Assembly (NCBI GenBank): GCA_904063045.1 | Contig: CAJFCJ010000033.1 | Location: forward strand, 124,001-188,000 | Reading direction: 5' to 3' | Source of the DNA: Dimorphilus gyrociliatus | Lineage: Eukaryota; Annelida; Polychaeta; Dinophilidae | DNA: 64,000 nucleotides | In this document: in pieces, positions 25,998 to 39,197 of the stretch | Numbering within the stretch: the first letter of the stretch is position 1 | How the letters are laid out: each line of letters starts with the position of its first letter | The notes under the pieces: model-generated | The model's database searches: none | What the model was told of the DNA's origin: nothing | Seen by the model: only the letters and a program-made list of their open reading frames with translations | Translations under genes and position numbers: made by a program

Positions 25998-26635
25998 ATT
26001 TCCAAAGATTCTCTTGATAAACTTGATAGGCGACGGGAGAGAAATGGGCTGCTAAACAGATGAATAAAAGGAGAACTAATACACAATAGAGACCAGCGAA
26101 GTTTCGTAAGGCTAATAGAGACAAGATGTATTCAATTGAAGAAGAAAAAGACTCACTTTTGAGGGAAGATTCGTAGGTAGGAGAGGTAGGTAGAAAAATG
26201 GATGGACGGACTCAGAGGGAGAGAGAGAGAGGAGAGAGAGACAGACAAACAGACAGACGAATAGATATAGAAACAGAGGGAAGAAAGGAGGAGAGAGAGA
26301 TATTCTCAAGGAATAATAATGCTTAAAAGAAAGACTAGTCGAAGCGATTTCGATTTGAAAAATAAGTCGATTATGTTTGTTAAATGTGCTGTAGTTAATG
26401 GTGAGAAAAATCTTATTGACTATTGGCCTTAATTATACGGTTCCAGAATAAATATTTAACTTTCTCTATGTTATTTCAACATTAAATATAAAATCTATTT
26501 TAAACAGTTGCCACCAGTTTACTCTTCTGTATTACCTTGTCATTTATATTTTTAATATCTTTCTCTATTTTTTCTACTAATTAACTATGACTTATTAATA
26601 TCATTCCCAGAAGGAAACCAACACAATCTATCTAT

Positions 26636-26668
<33 letters not shown>

Positions 26669-26984
26669 ATCTGTAGTTTATGTAGTATATTTCTTTATTC
26701 TATAAAAGAAAGCTGCTAAATGAATTATATACTAAAGCCTATACCGGATGTTCTAAGCCTAGTAAATGTATAATAGTTTTTTTTTCTCATCTTTCAAGTA
26801 ACTATCTCGAAATATCAACTGATAAATATTCATGAAAAGTATGCAAATAAAAAACGTACTTTTATTAAGTGATAAATTTAAAAAGTACAGATAATATATG
26901 AAATCTTAAGAAATCTTGGTCTATATAAATTTTATACAGTATATATATATATATGTAGATATGTATTGACTAGCTTATTATACA

Positions 26985-27022
<38 letters not shown>

Positions 27023-27738
27023 CTAAGTCTTTCATGTAGGCATAAATTTGATACTGAACGGTACAAGACATATATTTAATACCAATCATAGTTACTTAAA
27101 TTTAAATATATATATAACATTAAAACAAAGGGTAAAACAAGGTTTGCTTCATTTTTCAATGAAATGAACATGATACATCTTCAAAGTTCTAGGATTGCTT
27201 TTTGAATTTATGACGTATACGTTTAGATAAAACAATAAAAAGCATTTGATACTTTAATTAAATCAGATTTTTTAACAGTACTTTTAATTATCATAAAATT
27301 ACATTAATTTTATCTTATTCTAAACGTTAAACTTGTATTCTCTTAACGTTTTCTATGTATAACGTATGAAGAAATTCCTAATTTACTTTCTATCATTCTT
27401 TTTCCCTTTTATCTTCTCTCTATGTAGTGTATATATCTTTATCTTCATTTTTTGTTTTCTTTTGACAATCCTAAATCTTCTTCTTCATTCAATAAACAAA
27501 TGTTTAGAACATGAGATAAATGCAAAATAAAAAAAATAATCGTAATAAACAATATAAAAAAAAATTAGTTTTCAAGAAGAAAAGATGATAAATATGAATG
27601 TCTTTTTTTTATATCCTGCATTATATTTACATAACTATATATACACACTATAGTATGTATATATACTTATATAAAGGCTCTAATTTACGCTCTAATTGAT
27701 TTATGTACCATTGAAAATGTAATAGAAAATTACTGATA
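25998..27738. other. spacer between the tandem guanylate cyclases
   Basis: It should hold the promoter of cyclase 1 and the 3' UTR of cyclase 2. Seen: purine-rich stretches (26215-26300), (TA)n runs at about 26641-26668 and 26990-27018, and TACAGTATATA-type elements near 26935 and 26983. No coding exon or retrocopy of a cyclase was seen. Confidence 0.5.
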
Positions 27739-30700
27739 TCATTTCTCAACAGGAGGTAAACCGTTAGAAACTTTCTCTTTTGGTTGATGGAAACAATTTG
27801 TTATCGTTTCGTCAAATCCACTATCTTTTTTCATCTTTCCTTGCGTTACTGGTAAAGCTACAGGTCTTGGTAAATCGTCTGCACTTAATTTTGAAAAATC
27901 AGGTAATTCTTTATCATAATTTTCTTTTCCATAGAGCCAGTATGTTCTCATAAGACCCTTTCCCTATTATAAAAAAAAACATATTATTAAACTACACACT
28001 ATATATTCTTGGAAATTATTAATAGGATGAGGGGAGGTAAAAGGAATAGATGCGTGAAGAGTACGAAAGAGAGAGGAGTGTAGGATAAATGAGGTATAGA
28101 ATAGAATAAAGATGAAACTAATAGGGGTCATTCTGTGTTTTTTATATAAATGTATTTTTTTACAGATTGTTTTGTGTACCTTAACTTCTATTTCTCCTCG
28201 ATCCGCCAAACGATATCCGGAGAATTTGGATAGGCATTGATAGGATGAGTTACTCAAGTGAATTCTTGAAGCTTGTCCATTACTTTCCATTCTGGATGCT
28301 GTATTTACTGTATCGCCGAACAGACAATATCTGGGCATAGTCAATCCAACTACACCGGCCACAACAGGCCCACTATGTAGTCCTATGACGATGGGGGTTA
28401 AATAATAAATAATATACAAGATAGCCAACAGATGGCGTCATGGTACAATACCTATTCTTATTCGTAATTTAAAGTCAGGCTTATGGGGAACCTTGAATTT
28501 AAGAACGCCACTCAATAAATCCATAGCGCAGTCAGCAATCTCGACAGCATGTTCATCTTTATTCCTCTTAGGTAGGCCGGAAACTAACATATAAGCGTCG
28601 CCAATAGTTTCAACTTTATATACATCGTGCTGGCTTATAGCCTCATCGAACAGCGTATATAGATCGTTCAGTAGATCGACAACCTATCAATTGAATAGAA
28701 AATGAACTTGTAATACCTTTAACCTAAAGGCGATATCATCCAAATATTTACCTGTAAAGGAGTACTTTCAGCAGCTAAAGTTGTAAAGCTGACTATATCT
28801 GAAAAGTAGATTGTCACCGAGTCAAAAGATTCAGCTTGTATAGGCTTTCCGACTTTCAATTCATCAGCGACACTCCTGTTTTTTTAAAAAGAAAAAATAT
28901 TATGGTTATAAACAATAGTTTTCTTTCACTTCTTTTCTCTATTTTCATTAAACTTACTGTGGAAGCATCCTATATAGTAATGATTCCGTTTTCTTTTTCT
29001 CCTCGTCTAACTGAACTGTCCTCTCTGCAACTAAATCCTCCAAATGATTGGAATACTTCTCCATCATAGCTATCATATTATCCATAACGTTGGCCTTTCT
29101 GTATTATCGTTTTAGGAGAGAATGGAAAAGATAGAGTATTAGATAATATATAGACAGTATAGAAATATAGATATACTACAAAGTTCTTGTACATACTTAT
29201 TAGGATTAAGTTTTCCAAGTGTTTTTAGTATATAAGAAAGGCTAGACCTATCTGTTGGTCTTTCAGTCCAACAACTCTCAATCAAATCAACAAGACCGTT
29301 CTTTTCCGATTCTATTTTAAAATCGTTCAAATTAGGCCTAAATGGTGGATCAGTTCCCTCTTTAAGCTTTTGAATAATCTCTGAAAATAACGATAATCGA
29401 TTATGAATAATAATTATTTTCTATTCCAAATGTTTATTATCAATATATGATTACGTATAGTATCGAATTCGTGTTCGTATTCAGTATAAGGACTATTCCT
29501 GCAAAAAGTCTCTTTCATTATGATCCCAACGGCATAAATATCAGCCAAATAATTAAGATTCGATTCATTCCTTAATATTTCCGGTGCAGTCCAACATAAT
29601 TCTGCGGAGAGAGGAAACGAAAAGATAATCAAAATTAATTGTTACATTGATAATAAATTTCCCAATCTATCAAAGAGTTTGTCAATGTTTGTGGAAAATG
29701 CTCAAATATGCATTTATAAATCAATAAAGATATTGGATCTGTTTTGTTTGTTTTCGAGAAAACTTCAAGGAAAAATATTACGTGTAAATATCTTCTGACA
29801 AACTAATGATAAAATTAGAACTAGAAGAGAAATACGGATGGACGTTATCACATGATAATTGATACAGAAAATGAAGAATATGATTATTAGCTCCCAGCCA
29901 AAGGATTATCAATAATACTAATCTATTAATTACTTAATAATTCATTAAAGATATTACAAGGATTGGTGTAGCAATGGCGATAATAACAATGATCTCTTAC
30001 TTTCATTTATGGCGGCTTCAGTTATTTCGGGATCTTCTTCTTCGCCGTATAAGAATCTCCTAAGGCCAAAATCTGTTAATTTACAAGCCCAACGACCATC
30101 GATAACGACGTTACTACTTTTTAATCTACCATGAAATTTAATAGGAGAATCGTGAAGGTAGATGAGACCCTGTTTGTTTTGTTTGTTAATTAATTAGCAT
30201 TAAATTTAATCTAATTTAAAAATTACTAAACCCTTAGAACGTCGTTAACAATTGAAAATTTAAACATATCGTCCAAAGATATGTTCTCGTTATAAATAAC
30301 GTCCTGTAAACTTCCTTTTGTACAATATTCCCAAACAGAACAAATATTTGGAGAATCTATACAAGCTCCTACAAAATGAGCTAAATTGCCATGTTTTAAT
30401 TCATTCATATTTTTCATCTCTAATAATAGATCTCTTTCTATCTTTATCCTACTCTTCCTAACATTCTTAATAGCCACGTGATTGCCTTTATAATTTGCTA
30501 TTGTAATAAATATTTGGCCTGCAATCGTCTCGGCAATCGATGACGAACCAACTCTTGATTTTCTAAGATTCGTACTCAAACTTCGAAAATTAAGCTAAAG
30601 TATATAGAAATTCGATAAATATATCATATAGTATGCCAGTTAAAATATATTACCTGACTTCCAGGAATGTGCCCAGTTGTATAAACATGCAAATCTGAAT

Positions 30701-30977
30701 AATTCAACTTCCAAACCATGCTTGCAATTTCTCTTTCATAGCGGAATTGTCTATTTTACAATTCGAAGTTTTATATTAGTAAATAAAACTAATGGAAATA
30801 TTACTATTTAACAAAAAATTCACACAATAAACGAAAGATGACTATTCGATAATAATCAATAATCGATTGAATAGGACAGGTCTATTGACACCTAAAGTAA
30901 ACATCTTTTCTTATGGACAGTAGTCTATTTTCTTTCTCTTTTTTTCTTCTTTCTTTCCCTCCCTCTCTCTCTCCCTC

Positions 30978-31008
<31 letters not shown>

Positions 31009-34000
31009 TTCTTTCATTTAGAGCATGTTTGTTTTTTTTCTAAATAATTACAAACCTGTAGACTAAGAAACCAATTATCGCAGCCAGCAGAATAACACCC
31101 CCCACAACTGATGGTATTATTATGGATAAGTAGCTTTCTGTTTGTTATATTCAAAGTCTATTAGAATCATTAAAATGACAATTAAAACTCAAAAATAATC
31201 AAATAACACCAACTGCAATTTTCATCTTCGAAGCCGCACGATGGTACGTCTGGTGGTGCGTTGTTTACTCCTCTCTTACCATCACCCCATTTTGGTTCTA
31301 TAAGAATGTCCATCTGTCTTTGTCCTCCACCCTGAGTAGTAATAGTTTGCGCTATGATTGTAAAATTTCCATTTGAATCCAAATCGAATAGCCAAAAATC
31401 TGGATTTCTATCCGCCGACGAACCAAACATAATGTCTCCCGTTGCTCCGGATGGATAGTAGAAGTTCTTGGCCCTTTCAAATATCTCTCTCCCATTCGAA
31501 ACGGTACCAACTAAAGTTGCCAATCTAGCGTGAACCATAATAGCATCGTGCAAGAAGAACGAATAGATATCAGGCTATAGAGAGTTGATCATTACAAAAG
31601 AGAATGATTGGTAAAACTATACATACGGTAGTTGGATTGAATTTACTCCATCTTGCACCACTCGCTGCCGATACAAATTCTCTTTCAAATTTCTCAGTTT
31701 CTTTAAAGTTCAAGGTTTTCGTGTATAACTAAAGAAATGTTTACAAAGGATTAGTATAATCTATAAGAGACGGGAATGAAGAAATAACCCAAAAAAATGT
31801 ATATATATATATATACAGTATAGAGAGGAGTGAAAGAGAATGAGAGGAGAGAGAGAATGAGAGAGTTGATATAGGAGATGAGGAAAAGTAAAGAAAAATA
31901 AAGAAAGATGTATATATATTTGTTTATGCTTATATATAAATAAATAGACAAATCTGTAAATAGATAGACAGAAGAAAATTTGTAGAACTAACAATAAAAA
32001 GATTTTCGTACGCGGCTCTCGCGGCTGAGTCTCTTCCATCGTCTTTTTCCCAGAAACTAGTACTTTGAATATCGGCCAACACCTTATGGATTACAAAAAG
32101 GGATAAGAAGAGAGGATACTCTTATAAAATCTATTACACACTCGCTTTGAAGGTAATTCTTGGTTGACGTAAATGAAAACATAATCTCCGCTAGTCATGT
32201 CTTTATCGTAGGCTCCCAACATCCAAGATCGAAGGTCGTCTTTGGGTATTGCCAAGATAACAACTGGAAAATTGATTGACCTAGTTTTAGTAAAAAAATT
32301 TTTCACACCAGCTCATCAAATAAACTAATGTCAATATTAGTAAAATATTCTACGTATAGGCATTATTGATTCATAAACTCACTCCTGGCTTCCCTTTTCA
32401 CTCTATCATAAATGTCGCTTATTACACTTGAAGAAGCCTTCTCTTCGACATCCTGTTCCCATCTTGCTATAACAAATCCGTCCTTTTTCTTGTTCTGAAA
32501 TGCGTTTTTAACACCGCGACCCATTTCTCCATGGTCTGGTCCTATAGTTGAAATTAAGAATGCCCTCTTCCAGCCGAAGAGATTAAAAGTTTGTATAAAT
32601 CCCTCTCCTAGAACACTTAGCGGACCCAACAATCTGACTAAGGTGTTATGCTTTTCCTTATCTTCCAGTGAAGGATCGCTCGATATCCATCCAAAAACCG
32701 GTATGTTAAGGTGAGAGCCAAGCTGAGACACCGGATCCATACCTTAAAAGGTACAAATTGATTAGCGGTCCTAAGAGTACGCTATTTATTGTTTTCAAGT
32801 GTTGTTTGTCTTATTGAAAATGAAGAAATAAGAGAAAAGAGAAATAGAGTATGGGAGGATGAATGTCAAGAAGCTATGATACTTTCTCTTGTCAATTTCT
32901 CTCCTTTCTCTTTCCTCTTAATAAGTTTACAATATGTCTCTCTTCCCTCACTCCAAATTCTATTTTGTTAGAAAGTACATGATTGTTTTATAATGCAAAT
33001 TTAAGAATGAGAAATCTAACGCCTAGACAGGAAGTGACGCTTAAACAAAACATTTGATATTTCAAAAAATTCCCTTTCTATAAGTGTAAAATTGAAATGA
33101 AAACGTTTTCTTTGATCTATTTATTTACCTGGTGAACAGGATGGTCCAACGATGAGATCAGGCTTGAAGTTGTCTCTACCAATTAGGTCAAATGCTTGGC
33201 CGATTGCAGATTTAGAATTACAGTTGGAATCTCTCCATTCAATTCTGTGTAATCGAGATTTATTGACAGAGTTATTTCAATATTTTCAGTAAACCAACAA
33301 AGTTCTGCTTTGTCACGAAAACTAATTTTCCTTACAGCTGAACTTAAGAAAGGTGTTAGGGTGTATACATAATTATTATTACTATTATTATTATTATTGA
33401 TAACTAAACTATATTAACCTATAACAGCCCATTCCCCTCCAGCTCTTTAGTTGTCCTTTCCATCGTAACCCTATCAAACAGTTCCTCCCCCTATCAACTT
33501 TGGGGTTATCATTATAACGTAAAATATAACAAGAAATTATTACTCGTAATCGAAGGGCAACTGTCTAGTAATTAACCTAAAGTATTGATGCGACGAAACT
33601 GCATTCTATATACAAAGAAGTGTAATCTTAAAACGTGAAAAAGTGTTTATCTTTTTTTTTTTAAAAAAAAAATGAACTAAAATATAAACTATATAATATA
33701 TTATATATATTAATATATAATAAAATGAAAAAGAAAACTTTAGTTTCAATATTTATTCAATATAAACATAACTCTTTTCTTTTATCAAAGAAATGGCATT
33801 CTATGTATTATATGGTATTAAAAGGGGACAAAATACAATCTCAGTTCTTCCCATATCCATTATATAAGTTTTGACATTCATATACTATTAGAATAGGCAC
33901 AAAAGAGAGAAAGAGAGAAAGAACAGAGGAAGGAGTAATAGTACTAGCTAGAGAAGAGAGAAAGCGAGAGAGACGCAAAGGGATATTGTTTTTTTACATA

Positions 34001-34663
34001 AAAGTTCTACATACTCTATCGCCTAATTATCATAATGAAACGTTCTAGCCCCACTTTACGCTGTTCATTTTCCTCAAACGTAATTAGCTTAATACATGTA
34101 TTCTAATAGAGTACGTGTTTGAAAGAGACTGTGTCCATTCCAAAATTATAAAATTCCATTTCATCATAGTTCATTGACTAAATTGAACATTTTATCTATG
34201 TCTTTAATATTGGGTGCCTTTTTTGTGAGAGAGAGAGAGAGAGAGAGAGAGAGGGAAGAAAAGTAAAATATTAGTTCATCTTTTCTCACTTTTTTAAAGA
34301 TTACCCCTTCATTGTCGTCTTTAAATATATCATCTAAAGTTTTCTCATTATTTATTAAACGTTTGTTCTAAAATAGACAATTTATATACAAACTGCGTTA
34401 CACTATATAGATATATATGTATGTATATATAAACATATATAAATAGGATGATAGATAATGATGATGTTTACTTACATATATTTAGTAGGAGAGAGACTAG
34501 CATCATTTTCAACTTTTTGAACGGCGGCCGCTAATCCACCTATACTTGTTGAAACGTTCCAAAAGTAGTAAAACTTTTTGGGACAGAAGAATGCCAATTT
34601 AATTTCTTCTCCCAAAGAACATACTATAATTATTAATGATATAAATAGTTGAAGAAATCTCAT
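27739..34663 (-). CDS. receptor guanylate cyclase 2 (tandem copy)
   Basis: Paralog of the neighbouring cyclase with the same domain order; 1101 aa in 18 exons: 34663-34476, 33244-33129, 32742-32383, 32263-32142, 32082-31993, 31728-31627, 31574-31214, 31137-31056, 30750-30654, 30594-30232, 30169-30001, 29601-29455, 29380-29197, 29098-28958, 28875-28752, 28683-28452, 28382-28180, 27963-27739. Signal peptide [19 protein letters not shown]-receptor domain ([18 protein letters not shown]), CGFEDENC motif, membrane helix, kinase-homology domain, dimerisation linker and cyclase. Unlike cyclase 1, the pseudokinase keeps DFG ([10 protein letters not shown]) and an AIK-type lysine, but still lacks HRD (HGRLKSSN). 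The cyclase keeps [25 protein letters not shown] and NTASRMES, so all catalytic residues are present. Eleven introns match cyclase 1 in place and phase; six are private to this copy. Confidence 0.93.
30961..31009. repeat. (CT)n pyrimidine-rich tract
   Basis: Impure CT microsatellite in intron 8 of guanylate cyclase 2. Confidence 0.9.
34228..34253. repeat. (GA)n microsatellite
   Basis: GA run inside the 1.2-kb first intron of guanylate cyclase 2. Confidence 0.9.
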
Positions 34664-36055
34664 AACGTCTCTAAAGTGATAGGAATATAATATAACAAAG
34701 ATATTTCGAGGTGGTAACGTCGTGCGTCCTAGACGTCGACTGGCGGGAGAAAAAGTAAAAATCTAGGCGCTTTGTCGCTCTGGTAAACATAATGTGTGCG
34801 TACGGGTGAGGATTGAACTAGTGGGAAATTGATCTAAGAACGCCCGTACAAGACAAATGAACAGTTCAAACAATCGATTAGGTTCTGCATATTTTTACGC
34901 TCGTCGATGTGTTAGTTTTATCTAATAAAAAAAAAAATTTGCATAATCGGTTTTTGATAATTCCAAGTATATTCTAAATATAAAGATGTTCATATTTGTT
35001 TTCTTTCTTTTATGATATTTCTCTCTTCCCCTTTCTTGCTGTTCTCAAAAAGAAACAAAGTAAATACAATACTTATGTTTCTTTTATTAATTAATTAATT
35101 ATTAAAAATTAATTAGTTATTTTGTTTTGTTTATAATAGGGAGGTGGTTAAAAAAAAAACAATAGATACAAGAAGAGAGAAAAGCGTCTATTATCTAGCT
35201 TTTCTCCTTTCTTCCTAATAAAAAGAGAAAAACAAAAAAGAAAAGTCCTCAGCTGTTCTATACTTTAATAGACATTACTTAACTTGGTATACTTCTATTC
35301 CAGGTAAAGTGTACAAGTAATTCTATAATTCGATTTCATGAATAACAAAAGAATAATCAAGTAGTTTCAATGATAAAGAAACACTATTCCAATTTGATTG
35401 ATTTGTCAAAAGCCAATATTGACTCTATTGAAAAGGGGAGGAGACAAATGCTTTTCATAACAGTTAGAATTAACCGAATTTTTCATTATTATTTATATAA
35501 AAACGGTGCTTAGAAAGAAAAATCCAGAATAAAAGACTACGGTCATAAAATAATAATCTTTTATCTATAAAACGTACTACTACGCCTTGACAAGACGGGA
35601 TTATCGACCTCAGAGTAAGCTTAGCTTAACCTTTTACACATTCTACAAAAGAAAAACTTTAATTTACTATTATTAGAGTATTTTATTTTCTTTCAAATTT
35701 TTCATTAAAGCAAAAATACTTAAAGAGAGAAAAGAGATAAATATTAAAGTAAATTTGCAGAATGTACGAGAAAAGAAATTAACTAAAGCATTATAGAAAC
35801 TATAAAAGTTTCATAATGAAATAGTTGTCTTTTTTTTTGTTTTTAAAGTAGCGAAAAAACAAAATTAGCTAGACCCAAGAAAAAATAGAAAAATGCTTCT
35901 CAATTTGTTACACCCTCTTCAAAGCTCAATATTCCTTCTGTTTGGTATGGAAAATTCAGATATTTTTAATTACGTTTATTCATTTTATTTTTAGCATTTT
36001 TAAAAATCCTACCACTTCATAATGCCAGATCTTCCTTTTTTTTATAGTTTGCAAT
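34664..36055. other. intergenic, cyclase 2 promoter side to decarboxylase 3' side
   Basis: The first 200 bp (34690-34860) are the only GC-richer part and are the likely promoter and 5' UTR of cyclase 2 (minus strand); it includes repeated ACGTCG-type words near 34715-34740. The rest is AT-rich 3' flank of the decarboxylase gene. No exon seen. Confidence 0.45.
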
Positions 36056-38908
36056 TTAATAATTTTTCAAAAATCTCATAAAATCATGCTTATTTTCTAA
36101 TGGTGTTGTCGTAGGACGTCCCAAATCCTTTCTAGACCCCATCTTACACTTAATTTCACATAGTACTGGCCCGTCAAGTTGCATCATTCTCGTAATTGAA
36201 TTGATAATTTGTTCTTCGGTAGTAGAAACCCACGCCTATTAATGTGGAAAAAAAAGGAAACAATATGTATAATCTATGAAGAGAATATCATCAAATTTAT
36301 AGATTTGTCATCATTATTAATAACTCCACCTTAGTTAGTTGCAAAGAAAATAATAGATGAAAATATAGATTTTCTTTCTTAATTAAGTATTTACATCAGA
36401 ATGTAATTTTACACTATCTTATTTTTTTTTTAAAACAACTTCTAAAGTTACTTTAAATAGAGAAAAAAAATATAATAATAAATAAAATAAAAATATCTTT
36501 CATTCAATATTATAAATTAAACAAAATACGATATTATTAAAAAATAATATTTCTTTAATAAAAATAAAAAGTCTACTACCGATTTATAAATATTTTTAGT
36601 TAACAAATTATTAATTATTATTATTATAGATTGATTAATCGTTATAAGACATATTATTATTTAGTGTGTTTGTTTCATCTAGTGTTATCAGAAAAGAAAA
36701 AAGAAAAAAACACCTATAAATATGGAAATCAATATATTATATACGTATTTAAATATGTCTTACTTCGCGATATCCACTTCCCATAGCTATATGAGTGAAT
36801 GAAAATGAATCGCTAGAGGCATCTGAAGGCTGTCCTCCTACGCTATCATGACCTCCGTTATTAAATATAATATGTTTATAATTTTTGCATCCACTTTGTC
36901 CAACTGTTGCTAAGGATCCCATATGCATGATAGCTGCTCCGTCTCCATCCAAGCAGAAAACGTTACGATGTGGCTTTTGCATGGCAATTCCCAGGGCAAT
37001 TGAAGAGGCGTGACCCATAGAGCCAACAGTATAAAAGTCCCTTTCGTGTCCCTCATTTTTTGCATCTCTGCATTTGATTAAAATTAGAAAACGCATTGTA
37101 ATTATTGAAAAAAAAACAAAAAGATATAAAAGAAAATAATTATATTCTCTTTTTTTTTTATCAAGCTATTTTATTTAATTGTTTTCCATCAACCTATATT
37201 CATAAAGTTCCCTAGAAAGCATTCCAGTTGTTCCAACTACAATATCGGTCTCTCCTATTCGATCCGCAATTAACTTTATTACTTCTTCTCGGTTAAGAAC
37301 AGCTCTATATAAAAAGAAAACGAATATGAAGAAGATATAATAAAATTTAAATCACAAAATAAAATCTAACTTACGATTCATTTTTCTTCTTAGATTTTAG
37401 CTGGTAAGGTAGAAATGTTTGTCTCTTTACCAGCAAACAGTATGGACTTTTCGTAGTGACCATATGGTGACAAGCTGTTTCGATAACCTATTGAAAAATA
37501 TAAAAAATCATATATTTCTTGATTCAACGTGTAAAATTTGTCTATTCATATTTATTCTTTTCTTTTTTATAAAATTTATTTAATATGTTAAAAAGCCATC
37601 TCAAATCAAAAATGATACCTACATGTTCAGCTCCTTCCAAATAGTCAGGCAAAGGTTGAAAAGGTATTCCAACGGACGCTTAACAAAAAGATTACTTTTT
37701 ATAAATGCCAAAGCGAAAGTAGAAAATCTTAGAACTTCTGTATCTTATATACGAATATTGATAATATTTCTTTACCTAGAATACCAGGCGTAGCTGCTCC
37801 TTGAACATTGTGCTGCGGTTCATCTCTCTTTCCTGGTTCGCCTCTCCATCCAATAAGTATTAACATTGGAATACTATAAACAGAAGGTGTTGCTAACGAC
37901 ATTATGGGATTAATAATGTTACCTAAACCAGAATTCTGTATCGGAAAAGAAAAATTAGAAAATGCCATAAATAACTATTAACTGACTTCCACACCTGTAA
38001 ATAAACGACACCGTATTTATTAGTGGCCATATGATATCCAGCTGCTAGAGAAACTGCTGTTCCCTCATTTGAGGTAATAACATGTTTCTTCGAATCCGAA
38101 TTATTAGCAATATACGCGCAAAAGTCTGTACATAAATAATTTTTTGTTAGAATACTAAACGTCGATTAAAGCTGAAAAATTGCAGCTTGTTGTGTATTAG
38201 CTACTTTCAAAATCGATACTTCCACTTTTTAACATACTACCATCTGATACATTATCGGAATTAAATTATTATTTACCTTTAAGTAGAGAATCTGGAACGC
38301 CACAATAAAAGTCCATTCCATACTTTTTCAAAAGGGTATAAAAATCTGCTGGCGCTAAGAAATCTCTTACCAATTCCGTAAATGGCTCGTTCCCTTCATT
38401 CCTATCCTGTTGCTCTTCAACTTGCTGTTGAAAAAAATAAATATCGTCACAAAGACGATCAATTAGCGATGTATTAGTCATAGGCAATATTTTTATGACA
38501 TAGTAACACACAAAAAATGACTTATGCAACTTAAGGTCAAAGTTAACATATATTAAAAAGGTATTATCAATTTTAAGTGATAAACTTTTAGGTCGCGGTA
38601 TAACTTTTCAAAGATAACTACTCGTTCCAACACTTCATTTAATTATCAAATCAAACTTGTCATCACAAATACTTCTATGAAATGATCATATACATGTTTG
38701 CTATTACTGAACTTTAACGAGATCCATATATTTACCTCTTTTTGAGTACTTTTTCTTATCGATGATGTAACAAAGCTCGAAGATTGAGGTTTGATGTTTA
38801 GAAACTAAGAATAATTACCTCTTAATCGTGAAAATAAAAGTTATTTTATAATACCTTTTGTATAAAGTTTCCTTGTCTAATAGTGTTTGATGAAAGTTTT
38901 CTAATCAT
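36056..38908 (-). CDS. phosphonopyruvate decarboxylase, mitochondrial-like leader
   Basis: Thiamine-diphosphate enzyme that turns phosphonopyruvate into phosphonoacetaldehyde, the committing step toward 2-aminoethylphosphonate of phosphonolipids. Ten exons: 38908-38855, 38804-38736, 38424-38277, 38125-37995, 37935-37776, 37678-37623, 37487-37375, 37304-37194, 37067-36764, 36235-36056; 441 aa. Motifs: [27 protein letters not shown] with the cofactor-activating Glu (about 111), [37 protein letters not shown], and the ThDP-binding DGDG...NN (about 321-351). [14 protein letters not shown] and [11 protein letters not shown] point to this family rather than sulfopyruvate decarboxylase or acetolactate synthase. 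The first two exons encode about 41 residues rich in Arg, Lys, Ser and Thr with almost no acidic residues ([18 protein letters not shown]), like a mitochondrial presequence. No PEP mutase or transaminase gene is nearby. Confidence 0.9.
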
Positions 38909-39197
38909 GGTTTGCGTTTGTACTTTTTGCGATCAACAGTATTTACTGCCTTAGCACAACTGAGTTGTCGGTTTAGCTGTTTTCAGTCCTCACCTCACTA
39001 TAACTTCCGCTTCCGGTATTTTCGTAAAAAAAAATATTCATCTAAATGGAACAAGAACATTTTAACTAGATTTAATTATTAATACAATGGCTTTTATAAT
39101 TTACTATTAAACTTTTTACGAAACTAATAAGGAATTCCTCAGCCTCGATTTTATTTCGCACTGGGTAACCCCAAGCTTGTAGTTGGTTTTTAATGTC
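38909..39197. promoter_or_regulatory. bidirectional promoter, decarboxylase / SNX9-like gene
   Basis: Only 289 bp separate two head-to-head start codons. The middle has two adjacent ETS-type cores (CTTCCGCTTCCGG, 39004-39016), typical of TATA-less, broadly active bidirectional promoters. No TATA box is seen. Shared use by both genes is inferred from spacing. Confidence 0.6.

Noticed and set aside
25849-26124. 91-residue frame overlapping the first exon of cyclase 1
   Set aside because: It is a shifted-frame shadow; the other frame gives a signal peptide and the ANF-receptor start.
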